This document shows positions 5,465 to 14,186 of a stretch of 15,541 nt of DNA, piece by piece (positions within the stretch are counted from its first letter, which is position 1; each line of letters starts with the position of its first letter). The notes beneath the pieces are model-generated. The model made no database searches. It was not told where the DNA came from and saw only the letters and a program-made list of their open reading frames with translations. The DNA comes from a bacterium (GTDB lineage: Bacteria > UBP14 > UBA6098 > B30-G16): NCBI GenBank assembly GCA_027007865.1, contig JALTEE010000492.1:1-15541 (forward strand). The letters run 5' to 3'. The position numbers and the translations under genes were made by a program.

Positions 5465-8400
5465 CTATCTTGCTATTACAATAGTTCCATTGCATACGAT
5501 TTCATTATCGACCATAATTAAATACATATACAATCCTTGTGGGAGCGGTTTTCCAGAAGAATCTCTTCCGTTCCAGATTCGCTTGTATTGTTCGCCGGCG
5601 TCTTCAACAGGACCGATTTCACCTTTATACACTTTAATCCCGTGCAAATCGTATATATATAGCGTTGCGGAATTTACAAACATTTCGGGGTAGTCGAATA
5701 CGGCGAAATCATTTTTACCATCGCTATTTGGTGTGAACGGATTTGGCACAGCACGGCAGCCGATTTCCGGAAGCGTATAGAAAAACCATTCTGCGCTGCC
5801 TGTATGCGAAGCACAATAGTTCGGCATATCTTGTGCGGAAATCGAAATCCAGATTGTCTCGCCTGCTGCGTATATTAGTCCTGCATTTTCAGGGACGAAG
5901 CGAACTTCGAGGTTTTCATCTTGCCAATTGAAAATACAATTATCCGTGAAGTTCACACTATCGATGAGTAATTGGACAGAACTCGTATCTATTCCGCTGC
6001 CGTCGTCGAATATTTTTATCAATATATCCTGCTGTCTGTCAAAAACCAGTGCTGCTGAATCGGGCTCGCGCAATGCAAAATAAGGCGGCTCGAAATCGGT
6101 TCGGAAGAACCAGCACAAAGAATCGCCGATGAGTGTGTTCCCATAAATATCTTTCGCAGACAGCAAACATATTTTTACGCTGTCGCCGTTCATCGCATCG
6201 TCGAACGGATAGAAAATCAAATTCGGCGACGACCAATTCACCTGTGCAGAATCGATTGTGTAAATCGTCCCATCTATTTTTAACGCTATGGTGGAAGCTA
6301 CTACGCCGTCCTCGTCATCGATGCGAACAATGATACTTTCCTGTTCGCAAGCAGACCAGGTATTGTTTTCGGGGCGCACGACTGTTGCGATGGGACCATC
6401 GCAGGGATATGTGTAAAAAGTCGGCTCGCCCGGCCACATTGCAAAAACACTGTCGGCATAATAAATCGTATCGATTTCCTCCGTCCATTCACCCGACGAA
6501 TCGCAGTGCGAAATCTCCGATGTGCATAAATTATATGCGGAAATCATCCAACTGTGTGTGTCTCCGCATTCTGTAGCAAATGTATAAAATGTATCGGTAA
6601 TTCCAAATGCCACAGTATCGCCATCTACGATTACATCGTAAAAGATTGTTGAATCGCCATCGAGTGCGCGCCAAGAAAGTGTAATATTGCCTGATGGCAG
6701 CAGCGTGTCTGCTGGCGGATATAGTAATTCCACTATCGAAACAGGTTCAAAATCGACAAATACGGTAACAGTATCGTAGTTGATGCAACCATAAGAATCC
6801 TTGATGACGAGAATATAGTCGGTTGTCGAATCTGGCGAAACAAGCGGGTTCGCATCTGTTGAAATTGTTTCGCCGTCTGCGATAGTCCAGATGTATGTGT
6901 ATGGAGGAATTCCGTTTTCAACAGGCGGCACAGCGCCGAGATTTATCTGTTGTCCCGGGCAAATCTGCGAATTATTGCAGGCATTTGCAACGAGGCTGCA
7001 TCTTGGACAGATATAGAACCATTCGGTATCGAGCACATTTGGAGCGCAGGTATCGGGGCTGTCGTAAGCGGATATGTGAACCCAAATAGTTTCGCCCGGT
7101 TCGCAAGGGCACCAATCGTCGAGCGAATATAGATATCCCGTGCTGTCTATTGAAATTCCCGCGGCAATCGTCATAATTTCTGTCGTGCACGCTGCGCTGG
7201 CGACATAGGCGGAGAGCGAACTGCTATCGAGCCCCGACAGCGAATCGAATAAATCGAACGAAATTTCCGACGGGAAATCGGCGAGTTCTCCCGATGGCAC
7301 TTCGTCCCATATCACAGGCGGCGACAAGTCGATATAGAATATAATCGAATCGGCATAACCGCCCGCAGAGAGCGCATTTCCGAGTGAGTCGCTCGCAGCG
7401 ATAACATTTACGCAGATTGTATCACCATCGCTAAATGTCGGTGATGGAACAAACCAGAAATGCACAGAATCGGAAAATTCCTCGAAGCCGTGAATTGCGG
7501 GGGAAGTTATATCATAGGTGATGCAATCGCTACAATCCCCGCCTGTGCATATTTCAAACTCGATTGAAGATGAAATTATTCCGTCGGTATCCTCGAAGTA
7601 AAATCGAATGCTGTCGCCATCGCAGGCGACCCAATCGCCATCGCCAGGATATGTTATTTGCGAGTACGGTCCTCCCGATGAAATGTAGAATGTGCAGCAA
7701 GTATCTGTAATGTTCGGTCGGCAGATATCGCCAGCGCAATCCACAAGATGCCAACATACATCGACAGCGCTTCCGCCGGGAAAACTTAAACCGTGCACAT
7801 CCGGGTCGAAAACAAACCTTGCGCCATCGAATATAAAATCGCCGGCATCGTATTGGAAGGTATCCGTTCCATCGATTGTCAGAACAGTATTGTCGAGAAC
7901 AATTCCACAGCCGCTATCGTAAGGCTCGATAGAAATATCGGGATGCGTTGTAGCGATGCTTTCACCGCAAGATGGCAACCAGTTTAGCGCAACTGGTAAA
8001 ATTTTATCACGATAAAATGTCCAAGTGAGCGGGCTTTCGAGCGGATTGCCGAGCATATCGTCTGCAGAAAGCAGAGTAACGGTGATTGCGCCCCAATCGG
8101 GCAGCGGCGGCGATGGATGATAGACGAGCATCCCCGTCGATGAATAATAATCCAATCCTGCCGATGGGAATGAAATCGTGCCGTATCCTGTAATATCGAG
8201 CGAAATCGTGCTCTCGTCAACGCCCGGCAGCGAATCCCAGAGATGAATTACAATCGAATCGTCGGGACAGGAACTCCAAGCATCTTCGGGAACATAGACA
8301 ACTTCCGCATTCGGACCATCGCAATCGACATAGAACGACCAGGTCGTATCGAAAATATTATCTGCGCAGTAATCGGTCGTATCAGTGATGAAAACTCGGA

Positions 8401-11400
8401 CTGTAATCGTATCGCATCCGGAATATGAGAGGCACGATGGGTCGATTGAAACGGCGCGGCTGTTCGGTCCGCACCAAGTCGGGTCGTAGGATAGGCAGGT
8501 GTCGCCGAAATGAAATTCCGCTCCGTTTATTTCCACGATGAGAGATGTCGAATCCAATCCGGTATAAATATCGTTCAACGAAATTACAATCGGTGTTGTC
8601 GTGGAATAAATTGTTGTATCAGGTGCAGGAATAGGCTCGGAGCAGAAAAACGGGGGAGAAGTGTCGATATAAAATTGCCAGCACAGCGAATCTCCTGTAA
8701 GCGTGTTCGAATAAATATCTTCTGCGGAAAGCAGACAGACATCGACCGTTTCGCCATCGGCGAAGCCAGCACTGCCAGGCTCGGGCAGAAAAATGAGATA
8801 TGGCTCCGTCCAAAAGATTTCCGATGAATCGGTCGTATATGCCACACCGTTCACACTGAGTAAAATAGTCGAATCGACAACGCCATCATCGTCTTGAATT
8901 CGAACTATTATGCTTTCCGGGTCGCAACTCGACCAAGTTTCCGGCAGCGGCATTTCGATGTATGCCGCGGGACCGTCGCAGGAATATGTGTGAAATGGCG
9001 GGTTGCCGTCCCAACCCCACGGATTTAATATAGTATCGGCAGAATATTCTGTGAATGTGCTTTCGGAATAAACCACTCCACTCGTGTCGCAATGTGGGAC
9101 GAGTCCTTCGCAATAATTGTGTGCAATAATCGTCCAAAGATGTGTTTCATCGCAGCCGGCGGTATATGAATAAAATGTATCGGTAATTCCCGATGCGACA
9201 GTCGAGCCATCGACGAGCACATCGTAATAAATCGGCGGAGTTCCATCGATAGCGTGCCATTGCAGCATTATGATTCCCGGTGGCAAAAGTGTATCTGCTG
9301 GCGGATATAATAATTCTGCCGCCATTATCGGCTCGAAATCACAGAATAGTGTAATAGTGTCGCTGACAGAACATCCTGCTGAATCGATGATTGTCAGAAC
9401 ATAGGTGGTCGTGGTTTCTGGCGAGACTATGGGATTTTCTGTTGTGGCGATAATTGTTTCATCCATCGTTCGCCAAGTTATCGAATATGGTGGCGTGCCG
9501 CCGGAATATGGCGGAACAGCGCCGAGTTCGATGTAATTCCCCGGGCAGATATGCGCATCTTCACAGGCATAAGCGACTAAATCACACGGGCGAATGTAAA
9601 ATGTCCAACAAGTATCGAGAACATTGTCGGCGCAATAATCTGTCGTGTCGGTGGCGCTAATGCAAACTTCGACCGTGTCTCCCGCCGAAAATGTGATACT
9701 CGAAACATCGACCCAGAAGGAATCGCCTAAAAATCCGATTCCCGAACCGCTCGCAAATGAAAAAGTATCCGCTCCTATAATAATTGTTGCCATTACAGAA
9801 GATGTGTCGAGTCCTGAAAGTGTATCGGCGAGATGAAACGAGATATCGCCAAAATCAGCATCGACAACGCCTGTGGGATATTCGCTCCATATATACGGCG
9901 GAGATAAATCGATGAAAAAATTCCAGCATAGGTCACCGGACATAACATTTTCATAGATATCGGCGAGCGAATCGAGGCAGACAGAAATAGTTTGCCCATC
10001 GAGCCAACTCGCCGGCGGATTGAATGTGAGCGTGCTGCCATCGAAAACAAGGATTGCACCGTCAACGGAAAAAGTAGTGCTGTTGGCAATTATTCGAATG
10101 GATGATGCATCGATTGGATTGTCAGCAGAAATGGCGATGATTATCTGTTGATTTGCGCAGGAGCTCCAAGTGTCGGGCATCGGCTCGACAATCGATGCAG
10201 TTGGACCCTCACAGGGATAAGTATAAAAATTTTGCATAGGAGAAATCGAATCCCCACATTCATTGTGCGCGACAACGAACCAATGATAATCTCCGCTACA
10301 GATGGTGTCGAAGAAAACCACTGCTGTGTCAGAAGTAATTGCGACTGTATCGCCATTCACAATTAGATAATAATTTTCAGCGTTGCTGTTGCTATTCCAG
10401 ATTAAATCGGTTATGCCGATAGCGAGAGATTCATCGGGAGCAGGTGATAGCAATGTCGGCGGCGATGGCAGCGGAAGCATATCTATAAATACGCTGTCTA
10501 AAACCGAGCATCCGAAATTATCAGAAATTTCGCAGACTGCCCAGCCGGGCACTGTGCCGATTACGGCGGTGGTTCCCGCAGATGGCGAAAGAATCGTTCC
10601 GCCATAGGCCCACGAGAAAGAATATGGTGCAAATCCATTCGATGGAATGGCGCCGACAATCGCAGTGTCGCCGGGACAGATGCTCGTGTCGTTGAAAACA
10701 GCGATTTGTAATTTATCGACCGTAACAACTACACTGTCCGTATCTACACAGCCTGAATTATCTGTTACCTCGATGAAATAGACGGTTGTCGATTCGGGAT
10801 TGGCGTCAGTGGAATACGATGTCGGTGAAGATAGTCCTTCTGTTGGAAACCAGTTATATGAAAGTGGCGCAGTTCCGCCATCGACAATGGAAGTAAGATG
10901 AGTCGCTTCACCGGAACATAGCACCGTATCGCAACAGGCAGTTACAATTGGCGGATTTATCGGCGGGAACCAGATACATTCCGTGATTTCATAAGGACCG
11001 ATTGGATGCCCTGTCGATGATAGCATAAAATCGTCGATGAACCAGCCGTCCAGAGTGGATGGGTCGGGTGAAAAACTTCCCGAACCAAATCTGAATCGAA
11101 CTTGAATGTTATCTCCGGGAGAGCAGATTCCAAGCGCCATTAAATCGAGACTGCGAACCTGAACCCAGATTGGAATATCGAAACAATACGCCAATTTCGA
11201 TGCCAGTGGGTTTCCGCCGCCGGGCATAATATAGCCGTTATATCGTGGCGACAATAGTCCTGTTGCGAATTCATCGAGTTGCTGCCAACCTGTTGCGTTG
11301 ACATTTACTTCGACAATCCCGCCATCTACTCCTTGCATATCGAAACCACTCTCGCGAACATTAAGCCACTGCCAGAAATAGATATAGCACTCCGAAAATC

Positions 11401-12784
11401 CGGCAAGGCTCATAACGCTGGAAGTGATATACCAGTTTCCCCCTTCGGGATATACGGGAGCATTTGCTGGAATTCCAGCGAAGCCCATTCCCGACACGGG
11501 CACGCCAGCCCTCGTTACAGTGTAATAATTTGTATAATCGAAATATCCGCTGCCGTCGTTGTTGAATAAATGTGTGGTGGAATCATCGAAATTTTCTCGA
11601 TATCCAACGAGTGAATCGGCAGATGTGAGCAAAACAGTGATGCATCTTGTTCCCATAACGGAGTCGTCGGCGAGAATTTGCCAAGAACAATTCGCAGTAT
11701 CGTTCGGAATAATATTGCCAAGTGAAAATGAAGAATCACTGCTTACCAAATGCAGTCCTGGTGATGGTAGTTGAATTGTCGCTGTAACATCATGCACTGT
11801 TGCGCCGCCGGAGTTCCAAACAGAGAAATCGAAATTGAACGGATTCGGTGAAAAATGGCAGTCCACGATACCCATAGTGCTGATTGTATTGATATTCCAT
11901 TGCAGTTCGCCGTGTTGCGGTCCCGCTCCGATGTAAAAGTCGTCGATTAGCCAGCCTCGAAAACCATTATACAACCCATCGATAGTATTGAAATGAAATC
12001 TGAACTGCAAGTTCGAGCCAGCATAGGCGGATAGGTCATAAGTCCAGAGAACCCAATGTCCATATTGAAGATATCCGCCACTCGAATAACTTTCCCATTC
12101 GTTCCATCCTGTTAATCTTGAAAATGGCGGATTCAATGTGTCGAGCGCTGTCCACGCTCCACCATCGACCGAAATTTCGATAATCATTAAATCGAATGCA
12201 TATATATCGATGCATTCTACTTCCCACCAAGTCCAAAACGACATCAGAATGTCCGAATATCCTGCTGTATTAAAAATCGGCGATGTCAATGTCGCTTCTG
12301 AACTGCATAGCGATTCTCCGCCGTCATTGGGTAATCCCGGAGTTACATACTGGTCGCCAATAAATGTTCCATTACTGAAACCACTATCCCATGAGCCACA
12401 CCACCACGCCTTGTTCCCACTGTGCGCTGACGGAAGATAGGCAGTATCGAGACCGTCTATTACTTCCTCCGGCAAATCAACCCTATCGGGGAAAATATCC
12501 GAAGCGACCTGTATATTTTGAGGATTAGTTATCCAATCCCACTCGATATCGGAGCAGTCTGAAATAAATGGTATTTCAATACAAAGCGGGTCATGTTGCT
12601 GCCAGGTGCTCCAACCTGTAATGTCGCTTTCAAAATTGTTTGTATATGGTATCGCTATCATAGGTGCAGTGCTGAGCGGATAAGGCGGAGCGTTGCTTTC
12701 GGAATGTGCAACACGCTCGACAGGCGCGGAAAATATAAACGAAAAGAATAGCGTAAAATATAAAGCAACTTTATAAAAAGACAT
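5465..12784 (-). CDS. Giant secreted Ig-like repeat protein with a T9SS-type C-terminal domain
   Basis: 2439 residues, using the ATG at 12784, which has GGGAG 7 nt upstream; an in-frame TTG at 12802 is less likely. The N-terminus (MSFYKVALYFTLFFSFIFSA) is a signal peptide. Two jelly-roll domains follow, at about 45-290 and 400-600, each ending GWxIDDF as in the non-catalytic domains of immune-inhibitor-A-like proteins. Then come two PKD-like domains (about 614-775) and an FN3-like domain. Five two-domain units follow, with WSSC-type motifs at W873, W1284, W1503, W1718 and W2143. PKD+FN3 cassettes sit between units 1-2 and 4-5. The last 97 residues (from C2343; PNPFTPNSDGKNDF ... GTIVIAR) resemble T9SS type B/CHU_C sorting domains. 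The protein is rich in Asp, Ser, Thr and Cys and poor in Lys, and no catalytic motif is seen. It is likely exported and exposed at the surface; an adhesive or structural role is inference. The 85 bp upstream contains a CACTAT/ATAGTG hairpin. Confidence 0.9.
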   Translation of the reverse strand: MSFYKVALYFTLFFSFIFSAPVERVAHSESNAPPYPLSTAPMIAIPYTNNFESDITGWSTWQQHDPLCIEIPFISDCSDIEWDWITNPQNIQVASDIFPDRVDLPEEVIDGLDTAYLPSAHSGNKAWWCGSWDSGFSNGTFIGDQYVTPGLPNDGGESLCSSEATLTSPIFNTAGYSDILMSFWTWWEVECIDIYAFDLMIIEISVDGGAWTALDTLNPPFSRLTGWNEWESYSSGGYLQYGHWVLWTYDLSAYAGSNLQFRFHFNTIDGLYNGFRGWLIDDFYIGAGPQHGELQWNINTISTMGIVDCHFSPNPFNFDFSVWNSGGATVHDVTATIQLPSPGLHLVSSDSSFSLGNIIPNDTANCSWQILADDSVMGTRCITVLLTSADSLVGYRENFDDSTTHLFNNDGSGYFDYTNYYTVTRAGVPVSGMGFAGIPANAPVYPEGGNWYITSSVMSLAGFSECYIYFWQWLNVRESGFDMQGVDGGIVEVNVNATGWQQLDEFATGLLSPRYNGYIMPGGGNPLASKLAYCFDIPIWVQVRSLDLMALGICSPGDNIQVRFRFGSGSFSPDPSTLDGWFIDDFMLSSTGHPIGPYEITECIWFPPINPPIVTACCDTVLCSGEATHLTSIVDGGTAPLSYNWFPTEGLSSPTSYSTDANPESTTVYFIEVTDNSGCVDTDSVVVTVDKLQIAVFNDTSICPGDTAIVGAIPSNGFAPYSFSWAYGGTILSPSAGTTAVIGTVPGWAVCEISDNFGCSVLDSVFIDMLPLPSPPTLLSPAPDESLAIGITDLIWNSNSNAENYYLIVNGDTVAITSDTAVVFFDTICSGDYHWFVVAHNECGDSISPMQNFYTYPCEGPTASIVEPMPDTWSSCANQQIIIAISADNPIDASSIRIIANSTTFSVDGAILVFDGSTLTFNPPASWLDGQTISVCLDSLADIYENVMSGDLCWNFFIDLSPPYIWSEYPTGVVDADFGDISFHLADTLSGLDTSSVMATIIIGADTFSFASGSGIGFLGDSFWVDVSSITFSAGDTVEVCISATDTTDYCADNVLDTCWTFYIRPCDLVAYACEDAHICPGNYIELGAVPPYSGGTPPYSITWRTMDETIIATTENPIVSPETTTTYVLTIIDSAGCSVSDTITLFCDFEPIMAAELLYPPADTLLPPGIIMLQWHAIDGTPPIYYDVLVDGSTVASGITDTFYSYTAGCDETHLWTIIAHNYCEGLVPHCDTSGVVYSESTFTEYSADTILNPWGWDGNPPFHTYSCDGPAAYIEMPLPETWSSCDPESIIVRIQDDDGVVDSTILLSVNGVAYTTDSSEIFWTEPYLIFLPEPGSAGFADGETVDVCLLSAEDIYSNTLTGDSLCWQFYIDTSPPFFCSEPIPAPDTTIYSTTTPIVISLNDIYTGLDSTSLIVEINGAEFHFGDTCLSYDPTWCGPNSRAVSIDPSCLSYSGCDTITVRVFITDTTDYCADNIFDTTWSFYVDCDGPNAEVVYVPEDAWSSCPDDSIVIHLWDSLPGVDESTISLDITGYGTISFPSAGLDYYSSTGMLVYHPSPPLPDWGAITVTLLSADDMLGNPLESPLTWTFYRDKILPVALNWLPSCGESIATTHPDISIEPYDSGCGIVLDNTVLTIDGTDTFQYDAGDFIFDGARFVFDPDVHGLSFPGGSAVDVCWHLVDCAGDICRPNITDTCCTFYISSGGPYSQITYPGDGDWVACDGDSIRFYFEDTDGIISSSIEFEICTGGDCSDCITYDITSPAIHGFEEFSDSVHFWFVPSPTFSDGDTICVNVIAASDSLGNALSAGGYADSIIFYIDLSPPVIWDEVPSGELADFPSEISFDLFDSLSGLDSSSLSAYVASAACTTEIMTIAAGISIDSTGYLYSLDDWCPCEPGETIWVHISAYDSPDTCAPNVLDTEWFYICPRCSLVANACNNSQICPGQQINLGAVPPVENGIPPYTYIWTIADGETISTDANPLVSPDSTTDYILVIKDSYGCINYDTVTVFVDFEPVSIVELLYPPADTLLPSGNITLSWRALDGDSTIFYDVIVDGDTVAFGITDTFYTFATECGDTHSWMISAYNLCTSEISHCDSSGEWTEEIDTIYYADSVFAMWPGEPTFYTYPCDGPIATVVRPENNTWSACEQESIIVRIDDEDGVVASTIALKIDGTIYTIDSAQVNWSSPNLIFYPFDDAMNGDSVKICLLSAKDIYGNTLIGDSLCWFFRTDFEPPYFALREPDSAALVFDRQQDILIKIFDDGSGIDTSSVQLLIDSVNFTDNCIFNWQDENLEVRFVPENAGLIYAAGETIWISISAQDMPNYCASHTGSAEWFFYTLPEIGCRAVPNPFTPNSDGKNDFAVFDYPEMFVNSATLYIYDLHGIKVYKGEIGPVEDAGEQYKRIWNGRDSSGKPLPQGLYMYLIMVDNEIVCNGTIVIAR
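6546..7000 (-). repeat. PKD+FN3 cassette, copy 2, inside the giant gene
   Basis: Encodes CSLVANACNNSQICPG through ELLYPPADTLLP to the THSWMISAYN region. It matches 9132-9586 at a constant offset of 2586 bp (862 codons), checked at the Cys codon (7000/9586), at an identical run starting at 6585/9171 and at GCTGGCGGATATA starting at 6711/9297. Boundaries are approximate; similarity continues into the next unit. Confidence 0.75.
9132..9586 (-). repeat. PKD+FN3 cassette, copy 1, inside the giant gene
   Basis: Encodes CDLVAYACEDAHICPG through ELLYPPADTLLP to the THLWTIIAHN region. Partner of 6546-7000. Both copies sit between two of the WSSC-type units, so a larger block of unit-cassette-unit was probably duplicated. 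Boundaries are approximate. Confidence 0.75.
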
Positions 12785-12869
12785 ATTTATTCTCCCAATC
12801 AATTTGGACGAAATTCACATTTTGCACTATTAAATATAGTGATTAAGAATATAAGAGCAAGATAAAAAA

Positions 12870-13493
12870 TCATAGTTTTTTTATTGTTTGCGCAGAATTA
12901 AATATAACGGCAATTATTCCGCGCATCTGCAAAAAAGCTTTTGCTCTGTGGCTTATTTGGTTTTTGAACTCTTGCGGGATTTCCGCGACAGTTCTACCAT
13001 CCGGGAGTTCGAATACCGGGTCGTATCCAAAACCACCTGTGCCTCGTGGAATTTTCGCGATTTTCCCTTCGAGAACGCCCGTCGCTACAAAATTTCTACT
13101 ATCGGGCAGATATAGAACAGCGGTGCAGACAAATTTTGCGGTGCGGTTATTTTCGGGGATATTATCGAGCATTGTGAGCAGTTTTCTATTGTTATCATCG
13201 TAGTTGCATTTCTCGCCGGCATATCTTGCAGAAAATATTCCGGGTGCGCCGTTCAATACATCGACCATAAGTCCCGAATCGTCTGAAAGCGCTGGCAGTC
13301 CAGAGCGCTGTGAATAATATTTTGCTTTTAACAGCGCATTTTCATAAAAATCTTTGCCTGTTTCGTCAGGTTTTTTGGGAACGATATCCCCGCCGAAAAT
13401 AAGTTCTACATTCAATTCGGATGGTCGCAGGATTTTTTCGATTTCCTCAAATTTATGTTTATTCGCTGTGCCGATGACGATTTTCAAATTCAT
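12870..13493 (-). CDS. rdgB: XTP/dITP diphosphatase (RdgB/HAM1 family)
   Basis: Hydrolyses non-canonical purine triphosphates (dITP, XTP, ITP) to monophosphates and pyrophosphate, keeping them out of DNA and RNA. The 207-residue protein shows the family motifs in order: TANKHKFEEI near the N-terminus for nucleotide binding, ALSDDSGLMVDVLNGAPG with the acidic catalytic and metal-binding residues, FSARYAG, PRGTGGFGYDPVFELPDGRT, and KNQISHRAKA at the C-terminus. Length is typical. Its ATG overlaps the stop of the upstream ferredoxin-like gene by four bases (ATGA at 13493-13490), and AAGGA lies 9 nt upstream, so the two are probably translationally coupled. The giant secreted-protein gene starts 85 bp downstream on the same strand. 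Confidence 0.96.
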   Translation of the reverse strand: MNLKIVIGTANKHKFEEIEKILRPSELNVELIFGGDIVPKKPDETGKDFYENALLKAKYYSQRSGLPALSDDSGLMVDVLNGAPGIFSARYAGEKCNYDDNNRKLLTMLDNIPENNRTAKFVCTAVLYLPDSRNFVATGVLEGKIAKIPRGTGGFGYDPVFELPDGRTVAEIPQEFKNQISHRAKAFLQMRGIIAVIFNSAQTIKKL

Positions 13494-13987
13494 TTCACAT
13501 CCTTAACTTCGATTGCGCCAAAAGGGCAGAGTTTTTTCCCACCGCACTTTCCGACTTTTTCCGGGTCTATGATTTCGGCTTTACCATTTTTTTGGATTTT
13601 GATTGCATCAGGACATTTGTTGACACAAATTCTGCAGCCGATACATTTTTTATCGTTTACGATGAAGATTTTTTTTGCGATTTTTGTTGAATCACCCGAT
13701 AATTTTGTTGTATCATTGGTATAATTACCTGTGGCCTTTGGTGTTATATGATTAGTATCAGTATTAGCTATATGTGTATCTATATTACTATTTGATACTG
13801 AGCGAGTTATACTATCGCCATATTTTAAGGTATCGGTTTTTTGAGTCGGCTGCTTTGCTACAAAAGTATCCTGCGGCATCTCGTTCTTATTATTCGCGGC
13901 TGTGCCAACTTTAGTGGATTTCTGCGCAAATAATGCTATTAGCGCAATCACGAATAAAACCGATATTAAAAATATGAGATGTTTCAT
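13490..13987 (-). CDS. Membrane-anchored ferredoxin-like 4Fe-4S protein
   Basis: 165 residues in three parts. A hydrophobic N-terminal segment (LIFLISVLFVIALIALF, about 4-20) is an anchor or signal. A roughly 85-residue Thr/Asn/Ser/Asp-rich linker has no obvious fold. A C-terminal ferredoxin-like domain runs from about residue 107. The first cluster motif is intact (CIGCRICVNKCP: C115, C118, C121, C125). The second is degenerate, GKCGGKKLCPFGAI, with only C148 and C154, so two of the usual eight ligands are missing. C115, C118, C121 and C154 could still hold one cluster by the usual cross-ligation of bacterial ferredoxins. It is coupled to rdgB through an ATGA overlap. Its start has only a weak GAG ribosome-binding site. 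Redox partner and topology are unknown: the charges flanking the hydrophobic segment do not decide which side the domain faces. Confidence 0.8.
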   Translation of the reverse strand: MKHLIFLISVLFVIALIALFAQKSTKVGTAANNKNEMPQDTFVAKQPTQKTDTLKYGDSITRSVSNSNIDTHIANTDTNHITPKATGNYTNDTTKLSGDSTKIAKKIFIVNDKKCIGCRICVNKCPDAIKIQKNGKAEIIDPEKVGKCGGKKLCPFGAIEVKDVK

Positions 13988-13997
13988 AATAATTTCT

Positions 13998-14096
13998 CTA
14001 TCGCATATAGATTATTTTCTTAAAAATCCTTTTCCCACCTAAACCATTTTCGATAGCGAGCAGATATACTCCCTGCGGAACATTTTTATCGGGTCG
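13998..14096 (-). pseudogene. Relic of a T9SS/FlgD-Ig-type C-terminal domain
   Basis: The minus strand from 14096 to the TAG at 13998-14000 encodes RPDKNVPQGVYLLAIENG, then LGGKRIFKKIIYMR and a stop. The VPxGVYxL...KKI pattern is typical of the last two strands of T9SS type A or FlgD-Ig-like sorting domains. A TAG immediately precedes this stretch, and no start codon or upstream domain remains in frame. About 40 bp upstream another frame reads LRWKNLSGRLIK before a stop, resembling the preceding LSGRL strand of the same domain. The two pieces are separated by the inverted-repeat element and lie in different frames. I read this as the decayed 3' end of a secreted-protein gene. Its stop lies 10 bp before the ferredoxin-like gene. 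Short length limits certainty. Confidence 0.5.
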
Positions 14097-14156
14097 CTAT
14101 ATGTGTGTTTTCCGGAAATTTTGAAAACTTTTTATTTTATTAAGCGACCCGATAAA
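14085..14156. repeat. 72-bp element with perfect 14-bp inverted termini
   Basis: TTTATCGGGTCGCT (14085-14098) and AGCGACCCGATAAA (14143-14156) are perfect inverted arms around 44 bp, which contain a smaller inverted pair (GTTTTC/GAAAAC). It lies between kbl and the ferredoxin-like gene, inside the decayed sorting-domain sequence. It could be a miniature inserted element, or a stem-loop downstream of kbl. No T-run follows on either strand, so a standard Rho-independent terminator is unlikely. No clear target-site duplication is seen. Confidence 0.7.
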
Positions 14157-14186
14157 TTCTTCCACCGTAAAACAACGCTATTCCCA

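Noticed and set aside
5336..5521. Small plus-strand frame between ffh and the giant gene
   Set aside because: It has low complexity, no ribosome-binding site, and overlaps the 3' end of the giant gene in antisense.
12785..12869. Promoter for the giant gene
   Set aside because: TTGCTC and TATTTA at 18-bp spacing are too weak a match to call; the CACTAT/ATAGTG hairpin is noted only in the gene entry.
14085..14156. Rho-independent terminator for kbl
   Set aside because: The stem is strong, but the 44-nt loop and lack of a following T-run on either strand do not fit; annotated as an inverted-repeat element instead.
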